Made by a program: the position numbers and the translations under genes | Notes under the pieces: generated by a model | Database searches by the model: none | What the model was told of the DNA's origin: nothing | Seen by the model: the letters and a program-made list of their open reading frames with translations, nothing else | Assembly: GCF_024323335.1 (NCBI RefSeq) | Contig: NC_066582.1 | Coordinates: 94,112,944 to 94,176,943, forward strand | Reading direction: 5' to 3' | Length of the DNA: 64,000 bases | Origin: Lathyrus oleraceus | Taxonomy: Eukaryota > Streptophyta > Magnoliopsida > Fabales > Fabaceae | Part shown: piece after piece, positions 10,382 through 22,906 of the stretch | Layout: every line of letters begins with the position of its first letter | Numbering within the stretch: the stretch's first letter is position 1

Positions 10382-13140
10382 AGGTCATTCTAGCCGGAGA
10401 AGTGAAGGTTAAAATCTTCGTCTCGCCGGGGTAGAATGGGATTAAATAATAACAAAGAGACGAATTTTGGTCCCTAAGAGAGCTCATGATGCAAATGTAG
10501 GTATAAAAAATGGTAGCACTCTGTGGAGATATGTGTCCACAAAAGCAAAGAAATCAGAAGCCACTGATAATCCATATGAGCATTTCACTCCATGGGACCA
10601 AGACCCTGGGGATTCTCCTGGGGATAGAAAAGGGATAAAAATGCGTGAGCAGGTCACGACTCAAAGCGTGGGGAACAGAATTCCAAAGGGAAAAGATCCA
10701 ATGGAAAGACTCGAGCTAACTCGAAGATGCATGTATTGGGGAATATGCCAATACAGCAAAAAACCATCCACAACGGATACTTCGGATAAAATCCGGATGA
10801 AAACAATCCACTAAGGGACTTCGCTGGGGATGTTCACAAGGACACTCCTGGGGAAGCAGCGGGACGAGGTATTACCGGTTACTGGGTAATAAGCTCAAGG
10901 GGACATGTGATCTGAACGCCAGGTATGAGGGTGAGAGATACAACATGCTCAGGAAGAGATGAATATCCAAGACCGGTATAAGAGTGAGAGATATCAAAAC
11001 TTCAAAACGTCTGAGGAAAACCTAAAAGGTATACTTCAACTCAGGGATTCTGACTCCATAGGGGACAAAAAGTCATAATAGGGAGCAGAGAGGAAGGAAC
11101 ACCAGGGATACCGATTACTGGGCATATAATAGGTGACCAACCAAGGCGTGAATTGGGGAATATTCCCAAAACACTAATCATCCAAAAGAGGGCTAAAAGC
11201 AAACTCGATTACAGGATGGATATTCGACTCCACAAAGGGGATACGAATCTTACTCAACTGGGGAAGAACAAAAGGCTTCAGACCCGAGAGTGCATGAGAT
11301 ATACTATCTATTACCGTCAGAACGGAGATAATATACTCGCATGGACGATTATCCACAACTGGTTACTGGGTTAATAAAGGATAAATCGGCCGAAAAGAAA
11401 AGGCATCGGGATACCGAAACTAGGTATATAATGATGACCAATTCAGGGGAGAAACAATCGTTACCAACAACAACAAGGTAGACAAGAGATGACCCGCTCG
11501 GGATAAATTGCGTAATCAGGGCAATTATCCACGCAGATGAGGGGATGTCAACACCGAATATTGGATGAAGATAACTGTCACCAATTAAGGATGAGCAAAA
11601 ATAGTTACTCTGCAAAAAGGGAAGAAATAGGGTTTACAACTACCGGTATGAGGGTAGAGAAACACAGACTCCGTCGGGGATAATAATTACTAATTATTGA
11701 GCAATTATTCATTTACCACGGGGAAACAAGAAAAGAGTCTCAAGAGACCGATCTAGGATCAAACTAGATAGGCACACCAAATCAAGACTTTTCCCGGTGA
11801 GGATATAACTCAATGGGGAAAACCAACCCAATATATGTGTTGGGAAGGAACAAAAACAATCAACATCCATGAGGATATAACCCAGTGGGGAATATGGAAG
11901 AAAGGATAGACGCTTTCTGCCTATGGAGCTGACTCTATATGGAGAGATCAGACACACACATCTGCTCGGGGAAGTATATCACCAAATAGCAGGAGACAGC
12001 AAACAACGATATATGGCAAAGAATGCAACATGAATATCTGAATGTTATAATTATGCATGAATATGCGTGGTTTATGTATGATGTATGCTGACAAACAGAC
12101 ATATCTAACACAACCAGGTCCAGGAATCAACCACCCAATACTACATCTCAAGAGAGAAAGCCAAGTTCATCGGAGAGTATCCAATCTGCTGGGGATCAGA
12201 GATACCAGGAAGCAAAGAACTCTGCAGAGGATGAATCATCAATCATTCCAGCTGGGGACGAGAGTTATCACAGACAAGGTCCACCACACCAACAACTCTA
12301 CTGGGGAATCTATCCGGGAGATAAAGGATTTATCGGGATCAACCACCAAATACCGCTCTTGCCCGAAGAGATCCAAGTTGCTGAGGAAGAAAGATTGCTA
12401 CTCTGCTGAAGGGAAGATAGGTGACTCTCAACAAGCAATCCACTTGGTAGGATAAACCACAAGGGGTTCCGGAGGGAGGAGATACAGTCATGCCAGGAAT
12501 ATGGACAAAAATCTTACCCTGTTGGGGATCGTACCACCCTTGGGAGAGCACTGAGGATCTCCTAAGTATCCTTTCGTCATTGTGAATGTTCACTTTGTTT
12601 AAAAATAAATTATAAAAAATTTGATCGTTTAAAACAATGATATTTTATTAATCAAAACATACAAAACATTTGTTGAATAGAAACAGATAAGAGTGCCAAT
12701 AATTGGATAAAAGGCTCAAATTTATTTGATAGAATGGTAGTCTGCGAATGGCAAGACTCCATAGATCATTACAAATTTGAAATTGGTGATATATATTGGA
12801 AAAGGGCTACATTGAACATAATGACCATTTCTCCACCAATTCTAAATCCGATGTATTTGAAGCTTTGGCTGATAATGAGCAAGGATCTCTGACGGACGAC
12901 AGTTGTAGAACAAAGTCTTGTCAGGATGCAGTTACTTCCCAAATCCCTAATTTTTGCCTAGATTGCCCCAGGATGAGGTACTTAATCTAGTGGGATACAT
13001 ATATCATTATTATATATTTTTTGTGTCTCTAACTTTTGCCTGGATCGCCCTTTCGGGTTTTCAATCCACCGAGACGCTCATTTTTGCCTAAGCCGCCCTT
13101 TCGGGTTTTCAACTTAGCGAGCTATTCAATTTTTATTTTT
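10382..13140 (-). other. Ogre-I 3' noncoding region
   Basis: About 2.76 kb between the LTR and the pol stop. The plus strand is rich in CTGGGGA-type words spaced tens of bases apart, which creates several short overlapping frames on both strands with no recognisable domain. A long 3' noncoding region is typical of Ogre elements. Stem-loop repeats lie next to pol at 12951-13117. Confidence 0.7.
12951..13117 (-). repeat. Ogre-I stem-loop units after pol
   Basis: Three units share TTTTGCC followed by a hairpin: CTAGATT/AATCTAG (12958-12964 with 12984-12990), TGGAT/ATCCA (13041-13045 with 13064-13068) and CTAAG/CTTAG (13088-13092 with 13113-13117). Coordinates are plus strand; the element RNA carries the complement, which folds equally. 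Stem sequences differ between units while pairing is kept. Confidence 0.65.
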
Positions 13141-16100
13141 TTAGGCGAAGTATTTCTTGACTGCATCTGAATTCACAGGACGAGTGAAATCCTCCCCATC
13201 CATAGTTGTAAGTATCAAAGCACCGCCTGAAAAGGCTCTCTTAACAACATACGGACCCTCATAGTTCGGAGTCCACTTGCCCCTGGAATCGGGCGCGAAA
13301 GACAAAACTTTCTTGAGCACAAGGTCACCTTCTCGGAACACACGAGGCTTGACCTTCTTATCAAAAGCTTTCTTCATCCTCTGCTGATATAACTGACCGT
13401 GGCACATGGCAGTCAATCTCTTTTCTTCTATCAAGTTTAGTTGGTCATAGCGACTCTGAACCCATTCAGCATCAGTCAACTTGGCCTCCATCAAGACTCT
13501 CATTGATGGGATCTCCACCTCTACTGGGAGTACCGCCTCTATGCCATAAACAAGAGAGAAAGGGGTTGCCCCTGTTGAAGTGCGGACAGATGTATGATAG
13601 CCATGCAAAGCGAATGGCAACATCTCATGCCAATCTTTGTACGTAACAACCATCTTCTGGATAGTTTTCTTGATATTCTTGTTAGCAGCTTCAACAGCCC
13701 CATTCATCTTGGGTCTGTACGAAGAAGAATTATGATGTGAAATCTTGAATTCACTACACAGCTCTTTCATCATCTTGTTATTCAAGTTAGATCCATTATC
13801 AGTAATGATCTTATCTGGCACACCATATCGGCATATGAGTTGATTCTTGATAAACTTCATGACCACCTGCCTGGTCACATTTGCATACGACGCCACTTCA
13901 ACCCACTTGGTGAAGTAATCAATTGCTACGAGAATAAATCTGTGTCCATTGGACGCTTTCGGCTCTATCATGCCAATCATGTCAATTCCCCACATGGAGA
14001 AAGGCCATGATGATGAGATCACATTCAAAAGTGTCGGGGGAATATGAATCTTATCAGCATAAAACTGACACTTGTGGCATTTCTTCATAAATTTGCAGCA
14101 GTCAGACTCCATTGTCAGTCAATAGTAGCCTGCTCTCAACATCTTTCTAGCCATGGCATGTCCATTGGAATGAGTACCAAATGAACCCTCATGGACCTCA
14201 GTCATCAACAGGTCTGCTTCGTGTCTATCCACGCATCTGAGTAGAACCATGTCAAAATTTCTTTTGTAAAACACTTCGCCGTTGAGGTAGAAACTGCCTG
14301 ACAATCTCCTCAAAGTCTTCCTATCTTTTACAGATGCCCCAAGCGGGTAAATCTGGCTCTGAAGGAAACACTTGATATCATAATACCACGACTTATCATC
14401 TTTTACTTCTTCTACTGCAAATACATGAGCTGGTCTGTCCAAGCGCATCACGGTGATATTGGGGACTTCATTCCACAATCATCGAAGCAAGTGTAGCAAG
14501 AGCATCTGCCATCCGATTCTCATCTCGAGGAATATGATGGAAGTCGACCTCAGTAAAGAACGTTGAAATCCTCCTCACATAATCTCTGTATGGAATGAGG
14601 CCAGGCTGATTCGTTTCCCATTCACCCTTAATCTGATTAACAACGAGGGCTGAATCACCATATACATCAAGATGCTTGATCCTTAGATCAATACATTCCT
14701 CCAATCCCATAATACAGGCCTCATACTCAGCCATATTATTCGTGCATTTGAAAGTTAGCCTTGCTGTAAAAGGAATATGCGCGCCCTGAGGAGTAATAAT
14801 CACGGCCCCAATACCATTTCCATACTGATTTACAGCGCCATCAAACACCATACTCCATCTGGAACCAGGCTCTGGCCCTTCATCAAGTGTAGGCTCATCG
14901 CAATCTTTCACTTTCAAATACAGAATTTCCTCATCCGGGAAGTCATACTGAACTGACTGATAATCTTCAATAGGCTGATGTGCCAAATGGTCTGCCAAGA
15001 TACTACCTTTAATAGCCTTCTGAACTCGATACTCAATATCATACTCAAATAACAACATCTGCCAACGGGCAATTCTCCCTGTTAAAGCAGGCTTCTCGAA
15101 GATGTACTTGATTAGATCCATTCTGGATATCAACCAAGTCGTATGATTTATCATATACTGGCGTAAGCGCTTAGCAGCCCAAGCCAAAGCACAGCATGTC
15201 TTTTCAAGCATTGAGTATCGAGACTCACAATCAGTGAACTTCTTACTCAGGTAGTAAATAGCATACTCCTTCTTCCCTGATTCGTCTTGCTGACCAAGGA
15301 CATAACCCATCGAGTCTTCAAGAACAGTCAGATACATGATCAAAGGTCTTCCCTCTACAGGCGGAGACAGAATCGGAGGCTCAGACAGATATTCTTTAAT
15401 ACTGTCGAAAGCTTTATGGCAATCCTCGGTCCAATCATGGGACTGATCTTTTCGGAGGAGCTTGAATATAGGCGCACATGTGGCAGTCATGTGGGATATG
15501 AATCTGGAGATATAATTCAAGTGGCCAAGAAAACCTCGGACTTGCTTCTCAGTTTTGGGCGCAGACATCTCTTGTATTTCTTTGACCTTTGCAGGATCAA
15601 CCTCAATACCTCTTTCACTAACAATGAAGCCCAATAACTTGCCAGAACGGACTCCAAATGTACACTTGTTGGGATTCAGACGAAGCTTATATTTCCTCAA
15701 ACGCTGGAAAAGCTTCAACAAATGCTCTACATGTTCAACTTCCGTTCTTGACTTAGCAATCATATCGTCAACATATACCTCAATCTCCTTGTGCATCATA
15801 TCATGAAACAAGGTGGTCAAAGCTCGTTGATACGTGGTTCCGGCGTTCTTCAAACCGAAGGGCATCACTCGATAACAGAATGTTCCCCAAGGTATGATGA
15901 ATGTTGTCTTCTCCATATCCTCGGGTGCCATCTTAATCTGATTATATCCGGAAAATCCGTCCATAAACGAGAAGACATTGAATTTAGCTGTATTGTCTAC
16001 CAACATATCAATATGTGGTAGAGGGAAATCATCTTTCGGACTAGCTTTATTCAAGTCTCTATAGTCCACACACATCCGGACTTTTCCATCTTTCTTAGGC

Positions 16101-16592
16101 ACGGGCACAATATTGGCCACCCATTGAGGATATATAGAAGTCACCAGGAACCCCGCATCAATTTGCTTCTGAACTTCCTCTTTGATCTTCACTGCCATAT
16201 CGGGATGAGTTCTTCTGAGCTTCTGCTTTACAGGCATGCACTCAGGCTTTAGAGGTAGGAAATGTTGCACAATATCAGTATCTAGACCAGGCATGTCTTC
16301 ATACGACCAAGCAAAGACGTCGACATATTCTCGTAGCAACTTAATCAACCCCTTCTTAACAGATTCTTCCAGAAGTGCCCCAATCTTTACCTCTTGCACA
16401 CAATCTTCAGACCCCAAGTTGACTGTTTCCAGATTCTCAAGATGCGGATGAATGATCTTCTCTTCATGCTCAAGTAGCCGGGTGATCTCATCAGGACTCT
16501 CTTCAACATCATCTTCCTCTGCCCCAAATACAGGGAATTCAAAATTGGGAGATGGTGTTGGGTCATTATGTTCAATGGGTTTAGAAATCAAC
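13141..16592 (-). pseudogene. pol: Ogre-I pol: RT, two RNase H domains, integrase
   Basis: The RT exon starts at 16592 after the intron and reads leftward in three pieces (16591-14468, 14478-14119, 14112-13141). A frameshift at 14468-14478 and one stop codon near 14116 separate them. RT motifs are VPKKDGKVRMCVDYRDLN, FSFMDGFSGYNQI and the catalytic YVDDMIA. The first RNase H spans the MYLTV to ARWQM region. A second, archaeal-type RNase H (FDGAVN, NNMAEYEACIMG, GDSALVVNQ) is the mark of the Tat/Ogre clade. Integrase follows, with zinc-binding HSNGHAMARK and CHKCQ, catalytic GIDMIG and TDNGSN, then NGAVEAANK. Length and domains are complete; only the breaks disable it. Confidence 0.92.
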
Positions 16593-16857
16593 CTGCATAA
16601 TGATTTTGGATATGAAAAGATTTAGAATTCAAACAAAGCAAATCATTATGCAGATGAAAAGATTGATTTTATTTTATTTTTTAGGGTTTTATGTGATCAC
16701 CAATTTCATGCAAAAACAAAAAGGGAAAATAAATGGGAAAAACAAACATTTAACATGAATTTATTGAATGAAAATATCATTGTATTTATGTTGCCAACAA
16801 TGTTATCACTCCTCCTTTTGGCATGGGAGAAAGGTTTTTAAACAAAGTGATCATTAC
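16593..16857 (-). other. Ogre-I intron between protease and RT
   Basis: In element sense the donor is GTAATGA (from 16857) and the acceptor TTATGCAG (ending 16593), 265 bases. Splicing joins the protease side to RT in frame. Without splicing, the TAA inside the donor (16856-16854) ends the upstream frame. Ogre elements are known to carry an intron here. Confidence 0.75.
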
Positions 16858-17600
16858 GTTGACTTATGGACAACTGTTGGAATATCCACAGCGACCCAAT
16901 TGTTGCAGACCCCTCCAGGGATGATGAAATTGCCAGAATCCTCTGTATCTTCTTCTAAAACGGCAGCAGCCTCCTCATCTAGACCAGTGTGGATGAAACA
17001 TCCACTCTTGAATAACCCTTGCTTGTTGAAAGTACCAGAAGAAAAACCTATGCCAGCTCGGGACTCGTTGTCTTCTAACTCAATCATTTTTCCTAAACCA
17101 GTGGTTGCACCACGCTCAATGGCCAGCTTTGCATCTTTGTAGGAAGCAAATGAAGGAGTTCTCTTCTCAATAGGCTCAACAATAGATAAAGCTTGGAAAG
17201 TAGTTCCAACTTCAACCTCAACATCTATATAAGAGAAGGAAGACAAATGGCTAACCAGGAGAGCCCTTTCTCCCCCACCACCACTAGCTTCTTGTTTTTC
17301 GCGAATTTCAATTTCTGGTGTAGGGTGGACGTCACGGCGCCTGCCTCGTGAATCCATGGTCTGCCTAAGAGACAACTATACGATGGGTGAATGTCCATAA
17401 CCTAGAAGGTAATCTGGAAATCACTCGGTCCGATCTTGATTGGGAGATCCACTTGCCCAATCACAGTTTTGCGAGACCCATCAAAGGCCTTCACAACTAC
17501 TCCACTCTGCCTCATAGGAGGCCCTTGATAAATATTGGCTCTAGTGTAGTACCGGTGAGTCAGCTTGTCTTCAAAATGAATGAAGGACACAGAGTTAGAC
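16858..17600 (-). pseudogene. Ogre-I truncated protease and linker to RT
   Basis: Reading leftward from about 17590, the frame holds the C-terminal part of an Ogre protease (VVVKAFDGSRKTVIGQVDLPI). After one frameshift comes the SCLLGRPWIH block, and after another near a G run (about 17275) an acidic linker ending VVHKST at the intron donor. The DTGSS active-site segment present in Ogre-III is missing, so no active protease is expected. Confidence 0.75.
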
Positions 17601-17832
17601 CACAGGGCAAGGGACCGGAAACAAAACCTGCTTATGCATATGATGCATGCAATGTTTGTGCATATGATTTGTTTTTTATTTCAAAGGAACTTTAGAGTTT
17701 TATTTGCAAATTCTGGAAATATTAAGCATTTTATCACATATGGAAATATCTCATCAAATAATATCAGGGAAAAGAAGTGCAGCATCGTCAATCATATACA
17801 AGAGAAAAGGAAAATAATCATCCTATGGATCC
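17601..17832 (-). other. Gag deletion scar in Ogre-I
   Basis: About 230 bases of AT-rich sequence with repeated ATGCATATGATGCATG words join the ORF1 stop directly to the protease remnant. Ogre-II and Ogre-III have about 1.6-2 kb of gag here. No gag motif is visible. Confidence 0.7.
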
Positions 17833-19285
17833 CTAGAAACAATCATCCAAAGCTCGGGACACATGAAGATAAGATGCGCGAAGCCTCTTCACTTCCCTCT
17901 CGTAGGCTGCCTCCATATCGGCCTTCTCTTTGGCGAGTCGATCATACCTCCTCTTCCAGAACTTAGAAGACTGAGGAAGTAGAGAACTCCATACATCATC
18001 AGGGTCATCAATAACCTGATGCTCAAGAAACTCAATCAACGCATCCTTCTCCTTAATCTGCTGAAGCAACTCTTCACGTTCACGGATCCAGGCACGTGAA
18101 CGGTCTTCGTCTCTCAACTCCCCTACTCCTTGATTAGGGAGGGTTGAAGGCCCAGCCATAATCATAGGTGTAGGTCTCGGATACTCGTAAGGCATGAGAT
18201 ACTCAGACGCCCTCTTCCTAACCCAAACAGTGTAAGGCTCCAAAGCGATGCAATTCTTAGGACCCAACTCTTTCCTTCCTTTCCTATGAATCTTGCGCCA
18301 GGCGCGGACCATCCTAGCTTTCAAGCCTTGGGGATCTTTACCCTCCTGAAAGAACACGCCTTCTAACAGAATGTTATTAGGTTTATCCTTTAGGGGGGAA
18401 CCCAAGCTGCCGACGTGCCCAAACAGGATTGTAGTTAATCCCACCACATGTACCAAGAAGAGGTACATTGGAGAATTTGCCATAAGAGTCAATAATCTGC
18501 ACACCATCATACACATGGTTATACCAAGAGATATCATCATTAGTGAGAGACATAAGTCTCGTGGACCACCGTAGACATTCCTTGTTCTCCTTGAAAGCGA
18601 CCGTCTGAGGTAAGTGAGAAATAAACCACTTATACAACAGAGGCAAACAACACACAATGGCGCCACCACCCTTTGCATTCCTCATATGCAAAGAGAAGTA
18701 GGTATCGCCCAACAGAGTCGGAACGGGATTAAGAGTAGAGAAGATCCTAATAGCATTCACATCCACAAACTTGTCGATGTTGGGGAATAATACTAGCCCA
18801 TAGATGAGAAGTACAAATATGGCCTCAAAGGCGTCCTCACTCATGGCCTTCCCATACATAGTAGCTTGAGCAATGAGGAACTCAGAAGGGAGACCTTGAA
18901 TTCCTCCTTTGGTAGTCATATGAGCACCAATCAGAGATTCATCTATGTGTAACATGTCAGCTATCTCTTGAGAAGTAGGAATACTCTCCAAGCCACTGAA
19001 CGGTAACTGGTCTAGAATAGGTATACCCACAAGGTAAGCATACTCCTCAAGGGTAGGCAAAAGCTGGAAATCTGGAAACGTGAAGCAACGGTACAAGGGA
19101 TCATAAAACTGCACCAATACACTCACCAATCCTTCGTCCACCTGAGTAGTCAGAAGAGGAAGAAGCTTCCCAAAACGAGCCTTGAAACCCAAAGTATCTA
19201 ATACATAGGATGTCAGATTCCTTAACTCTTTCAAATCTGGTTGCCTGAAGCTGTACTTCTTTGTATTCCTTCTTTGTCTTTCCAT
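17833..19285 (-). pseudogene. Ogre-I ORF1 (DUF7745-like protein), one frameshift
   Basis: ORF1 starts at 19285 (MERQRRNTKKYSF) and continues to a stop at 17833, about 484 codons. A one-base shift near 18385-18400, at a run of six G/C bases, breaks it into overlapping frames 19285-18383 and 18678-17833. The N-terminal two thirds resemble the plant mobile-type domain (DUF7745-like) carried by Ogre ORF1, including LPTLEEYAYLVGIP. The C-terminal third is charged and probably coiled-coil. Its function is unknown. This family recognition is from memory. Confidence 0.7.
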
Positions 19286-20179
19286 GTCTGAAAATTTTGC
19301 AAATAAACCCCTTAAGTTCCTTGAAAATTTTCTTTTTTATTGATGATATGGATGCAAATGGGTGCATGAATGCAACAATCACCCTCAAGGATCAAGCAAA
19401 GCACACCAAACAAAGGTCATGGGATGGATCATGTCATCCTTAATATCAATCATCCATTTTGGTGGATTATGGTTTACACCTTATCAACACCCAAGTTCCA
19501 TTGATATTAAGGATTCATGAACGGATCAACCATGAATCAAGGGTTTGTTGTAAGTCACGAGCATGGAGTTAGGTTAGGAACCACCCAAAAGGGAGTGTAC
19601 TAGGGTTTAAACCTGCCAAACATGTTCTACAAGAGGTTCCCATAGTCATCATCCCATCTTTCGGATATTATTGGAGAAACGACTACTCGTATTCCGAAAA
19701 TATTCTCAAGAGAGACTCTTATGAGTGTAGTATCGCGTAACAATCGTATCAAATCTTACACTTGAACGACTTTTGCACTACATCCTAAGAATAGGCCAAG
19801 ATGGGCTTGGTAAACTAAGGTCCTTGGCTTCTAAGGTCTATATTGAAAAGAGTAATGTCTAACCACAACTTACTTGTGTGAAATTATTGAACCCAACATA
19901 ACCTCCACCAAGTGAATGGACTTGCAAGTCAACTTGCTAAGGAATAACTCCACACAAGTCGACAAGACTATGCCATTCTCCTATCCTAAGTGCACTCGAG
20001 TCCGGGTCTAGAACTCATCTCACAAAGATCACCAAGCATACAAGGAATTAATATTCAAACAATTCAATCATTACATACAATACAGTAATCCAAAATTGCA
20101 CAAAAATATGTCACAAAAAAAATATACAATACAATACAACAAATATGAAAAGTAGGCAAAACCCTCTAGGATGTTTCGA
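19286..20179 (-). other. Ogre-I 5' leader
   Basis: About 890 bases between the primer site and the ORF1 start. No reading frame with recognisable content is seen, only AT-rich and CA-rich sequence. Confidence 0.65.
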
Positions 20180-20197
20180 TCCCCAGCAGAGTCGCCA
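20180..20197 (-). promoter_or_regulatory. Ogre-I primer binding site (tRNA-Arg type)
   Basis: In element sense TGGCGACTCTGCTGGGGA lies six bases after the LTR end at 20204. This is the Ogre-type site, complementary to the 3' end of a tRNA-Arg. The same 18 bases occur at 52325-52342. Confidence 0.88.
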
Positions 20198-20203
20198 TTT
20201 TTC

Positions 20204-22270
20204 TGTAGCGGGGTATTCGTTACCATTAGAGATATTGACTAAATCCAAGGTAAATCATACAAGTCGAGTCGCCACCGCACTTCTATTTATCCAAAGGAAT
20301 GGTTAGAAAGCGAACAAAAACCTAAAAGTTTTATCGAATCAAAAACTAGTAAAAATGTCAGAGATCTGGGTAAGGGGGTTGGTTATGCAATGGGAAGGTA
20401 TTAGGCACCCAAAACATCCTAGGTACTCCTAGGGAGCCCTTTTCACATTTGTTGCAAAGGTTGTTTTTTTTTTTGAAAGTTTATTTGTGCAAACATGATT
20501 GAAGGGATGAGAAAAGAGTGTATGTTTATCTAATGTACTACTTACTAAAAGAAGGGTCAAAAGAAAATGACTCGCACGGACGTCGCATCCACTGCATACG
20601 TATCTCATCTGAATCTGAGAATCAGAGTCTTCGTAGCTCGGCTACCTATGGGTTAAAGAGGAGTGTACTCGCTAAGACATCGCGTCTTATGCCTACGTAT
20701 CTCATCTGGGATGAAAATCAGAGCAAAACGTAGTTCGACCACCTATGGGGTAAGGGTTGTGTTTTTGGGAGAACGACGTTACTACGCAATCTACCGGATG
20801 CTCGACCTTTGGAGACTTACTCGCCTGTAGTAGAAGGAGATAACGTGTTCTTAGGAGAAGAAAAATCAATGAGTTTGGGGTGTTTAGGGATGCTCATGCA
20901 AAAAGGAAGTCCTAGATGAAGGAACCGCGCTACCTTAAATGACATGCCACGATAGGCTATACGAAACCTAAGAAATCGGTAACACGCGGGAAAAGTAAAG
21001 GGATTGAGAGATCTACCGTACGGATAAAGATCCGAAGTAACAAAAATTAGATAAATAAGAAACCCAAATACTCTTCCAAGCTAAACACCATCAAAGAAAG
21101 CGAGTCAGTACAGGTAATCGGAATAAACCTCCAGGTGGTATCCCACAAATAAAGTGGAACACCAGGCAAGCCATCTCTGCAAGAGTCATATGAGCCCTCA
21201 CAAAACAAAACTCAACAAACAGGTTAGAGAAACAATATAGGGTAATCAGGAGTTGCCCCCAAATCAAAATGTAACCACATGAATCATGCCATTAAAATTC
21301 ACAAAAGATCACAAAAAGCAACCAAGGGTAGGAGGCCTAAACCTCTTGTCAAACACATGCATCAAAAGGGTATCAAGTTCACCCATAATACCTCATACAA
21401 TCAGAGCATTCAAATTAAAAGCATAAAGTAATGGGAATAAGGCAAACCTGACTGGAGAGATCGAATGAAATTGAATTGCCCGGTTGGGTTTGCAAAGCAA
21501 TCTGAGGGTTTATATGAGAGGGAATTAGTTCTTTGTCGATGAGTTCCCTTCAGTCTCTGGAGGTTGCTCTGAACTCTGTTAGCTCTTCTCTCACTATATC
21601 TTTTTCCCTGCCAGGGTAATAGGAATAGAATTGGAATTTTGTTTCACTGAAACTCTGAATTTATAACCTGATTTTTGTGGACCTATGGGCTCAAATGAGA
21701 GAGGCCCAAGTCCAAATTTTTTCTGTTATATTTTATTTATTTATTTATTTATTTATTTTGTTTTTCGTTTTTTTTAACACGTGGGCTTCGCCTAGCGAGC
21801 ATGACAGTTCAAGAAATTCCTCTAAGCGTAGGTGATTCTGGTGGCTTTTCTTGGGACTCGCTAAGCGACCCATTCTGCTCGCCTAGCGAGCATGACAACT
21901 CATGAACAAACTTTTGCTCCTTCAAGATTAACGTTTTGACTGACGAATAGACCCCATTTGAACCTGTTGGAAGTATCTCAAGCCATTCCCTTGTGTTGAC
22001 TGATCATCTAAATAGACCCCACAAAGTGTCTTGGATGATACTCAAGCTTCAAACAAAAGATGTTAGTGACACATTTTTGTGCTTTTGGTTAGTAAACAAA
22101 AGTAAGAGAAACAATGATGTATAATTCAAGCATGCTTGGTGATCTCAAACCAATCACAAGGAGTCCCACCCAAAGGCAAAGGGAACCAAGATGCTAAAGA
22201 TCCTTGAGGCAATGCAAATGCAATGTTATGATGCCATGACGGATCTTAGGGTCAAAATTGGGGTCTTACA
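20204..22270 (-). repeat. Ogre-I 5' LTR
   Basis: 2067 bases, the direct-repeat partner of 8307-10367. Ends match (TGTAGCGGG and GGTCTTACA on the plus strand). It carries the same palindrome block, two-copy repeat and TATA-like box. Confidence 0.93.
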
Positions 22271-22275
22271 ATCAT

Positions 22276-22906
22276 GGTAGATGTTGTTTGGTGTGAAATT
22301 TATGATTGATATTCAATTAGATATGTTATAGATTGATTGACAATGTTTGTGTGATTTGTTTGACAATTGTTGAAGATCAAATCAAATTTAAAAGGAATTT
22401 AAATTTGAATTTGAAATATAACAAATCATATCTTTTGTTGGATAGATTTAAAGAGAAAATCAAATCCAACAGATTCATCTATCATTCTAGATAAAATTAA
22501 ATCAGAAATCCAAAGGAGAAATCTCAGAATGTAGTTCTATTTAAGGAGACTCAAATCTCATGTTTGGAACAAGTTTTGTGCGCTAGAACTAGGTTCTTTA
22601 TGCTAGGGTTTAAGTATTTTGTTACTTGTACTCCATGCTAATGCTATCATTCTTATCATAGGGATTAGTTTTGGATATTTGTTGTGTACACCACACTATT
22701 GCTTCAGTAACTTGGAATAGTTATTGGTTTGTCTTAGTTGAGTTTTAATTTCAACATTAAATATAGTTGTTATTGAAGTTAATCACTTGAGATTAGTGAT
22801 TAAGAAAAAGTGAGATGAAATCTCATATTTAGGGGGAGTCCTAAATAGAAATTCAATAGGATTAGGAAGAGGCTTTGAATAACATGGGGTTGTTGTTCAT
22901 ATAAGA
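22276..22906. repeat. Copia-type LTR remnant, segment 2 of 3
   Basis: Noncoding AT-rich DNA between Ogre-I and the Athila-type element. It has features of a copia LTR, such as the GATTAGTGATTAAGAAAAAG segment and the TTAGGGGGAGTCC segment near 22835. It appears to continue segment 1 on the left and segment 3 beyond 34719. Confidence 0.45.

Larger units (their letters stand above)
8307..22270 (-). mobile_element. Ogre-I: Ogre-type Ty3/gypsy (Tat lineage) element, gag deleted
   Basis: A 13.96 kb element bounded by near-identical direct LTRs (TGTAGCGG to TCTTACA on the plus strand; the element reads right to left and starts TGTAAGACCCC). Flanking 5-mers are ACCAT (8302-8306) and ATCAT (22271-22275), compatible with a target duplication carrying one change. 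Reading leftward: LTR, tRNA-Arg-type primer site, leader, ORF1, truncated protease, intron, RT/RNase H/integrase, long 3' noncoding region, polypurine tract, LTR. The gag region expected between ORF1 and protease is missing. Confidence 0.9.

Noticed and set aside
10467..12593. Several short ORFs on both strands, e.g. 10467-10814 and 12057-12455
   Set aside because: They fall in the Ogre-I 3' noncoding region, show no domain, and arise from CTGGGGA-rich sequence.
15287..16451. Plus-strand ORFs opposite the Ogre-I pol
   Set aside because: Shadows of the minus-strand pol; the same kind of frame appears opposite the pol of the other copies.
16854..17375. A separate 173-codon gene starting MSLRQTMDSRG
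   Set aside because: Its first part is an out-of-frame reading of the protease block SCLLGRPWIH; only the later part is the real protease-RT linker.
20180..20197. Part of a tRNA gene
   Set aside because: Only the 18-base primer site complementary to a tRNA 3' end is present; no cloverleaf around it.
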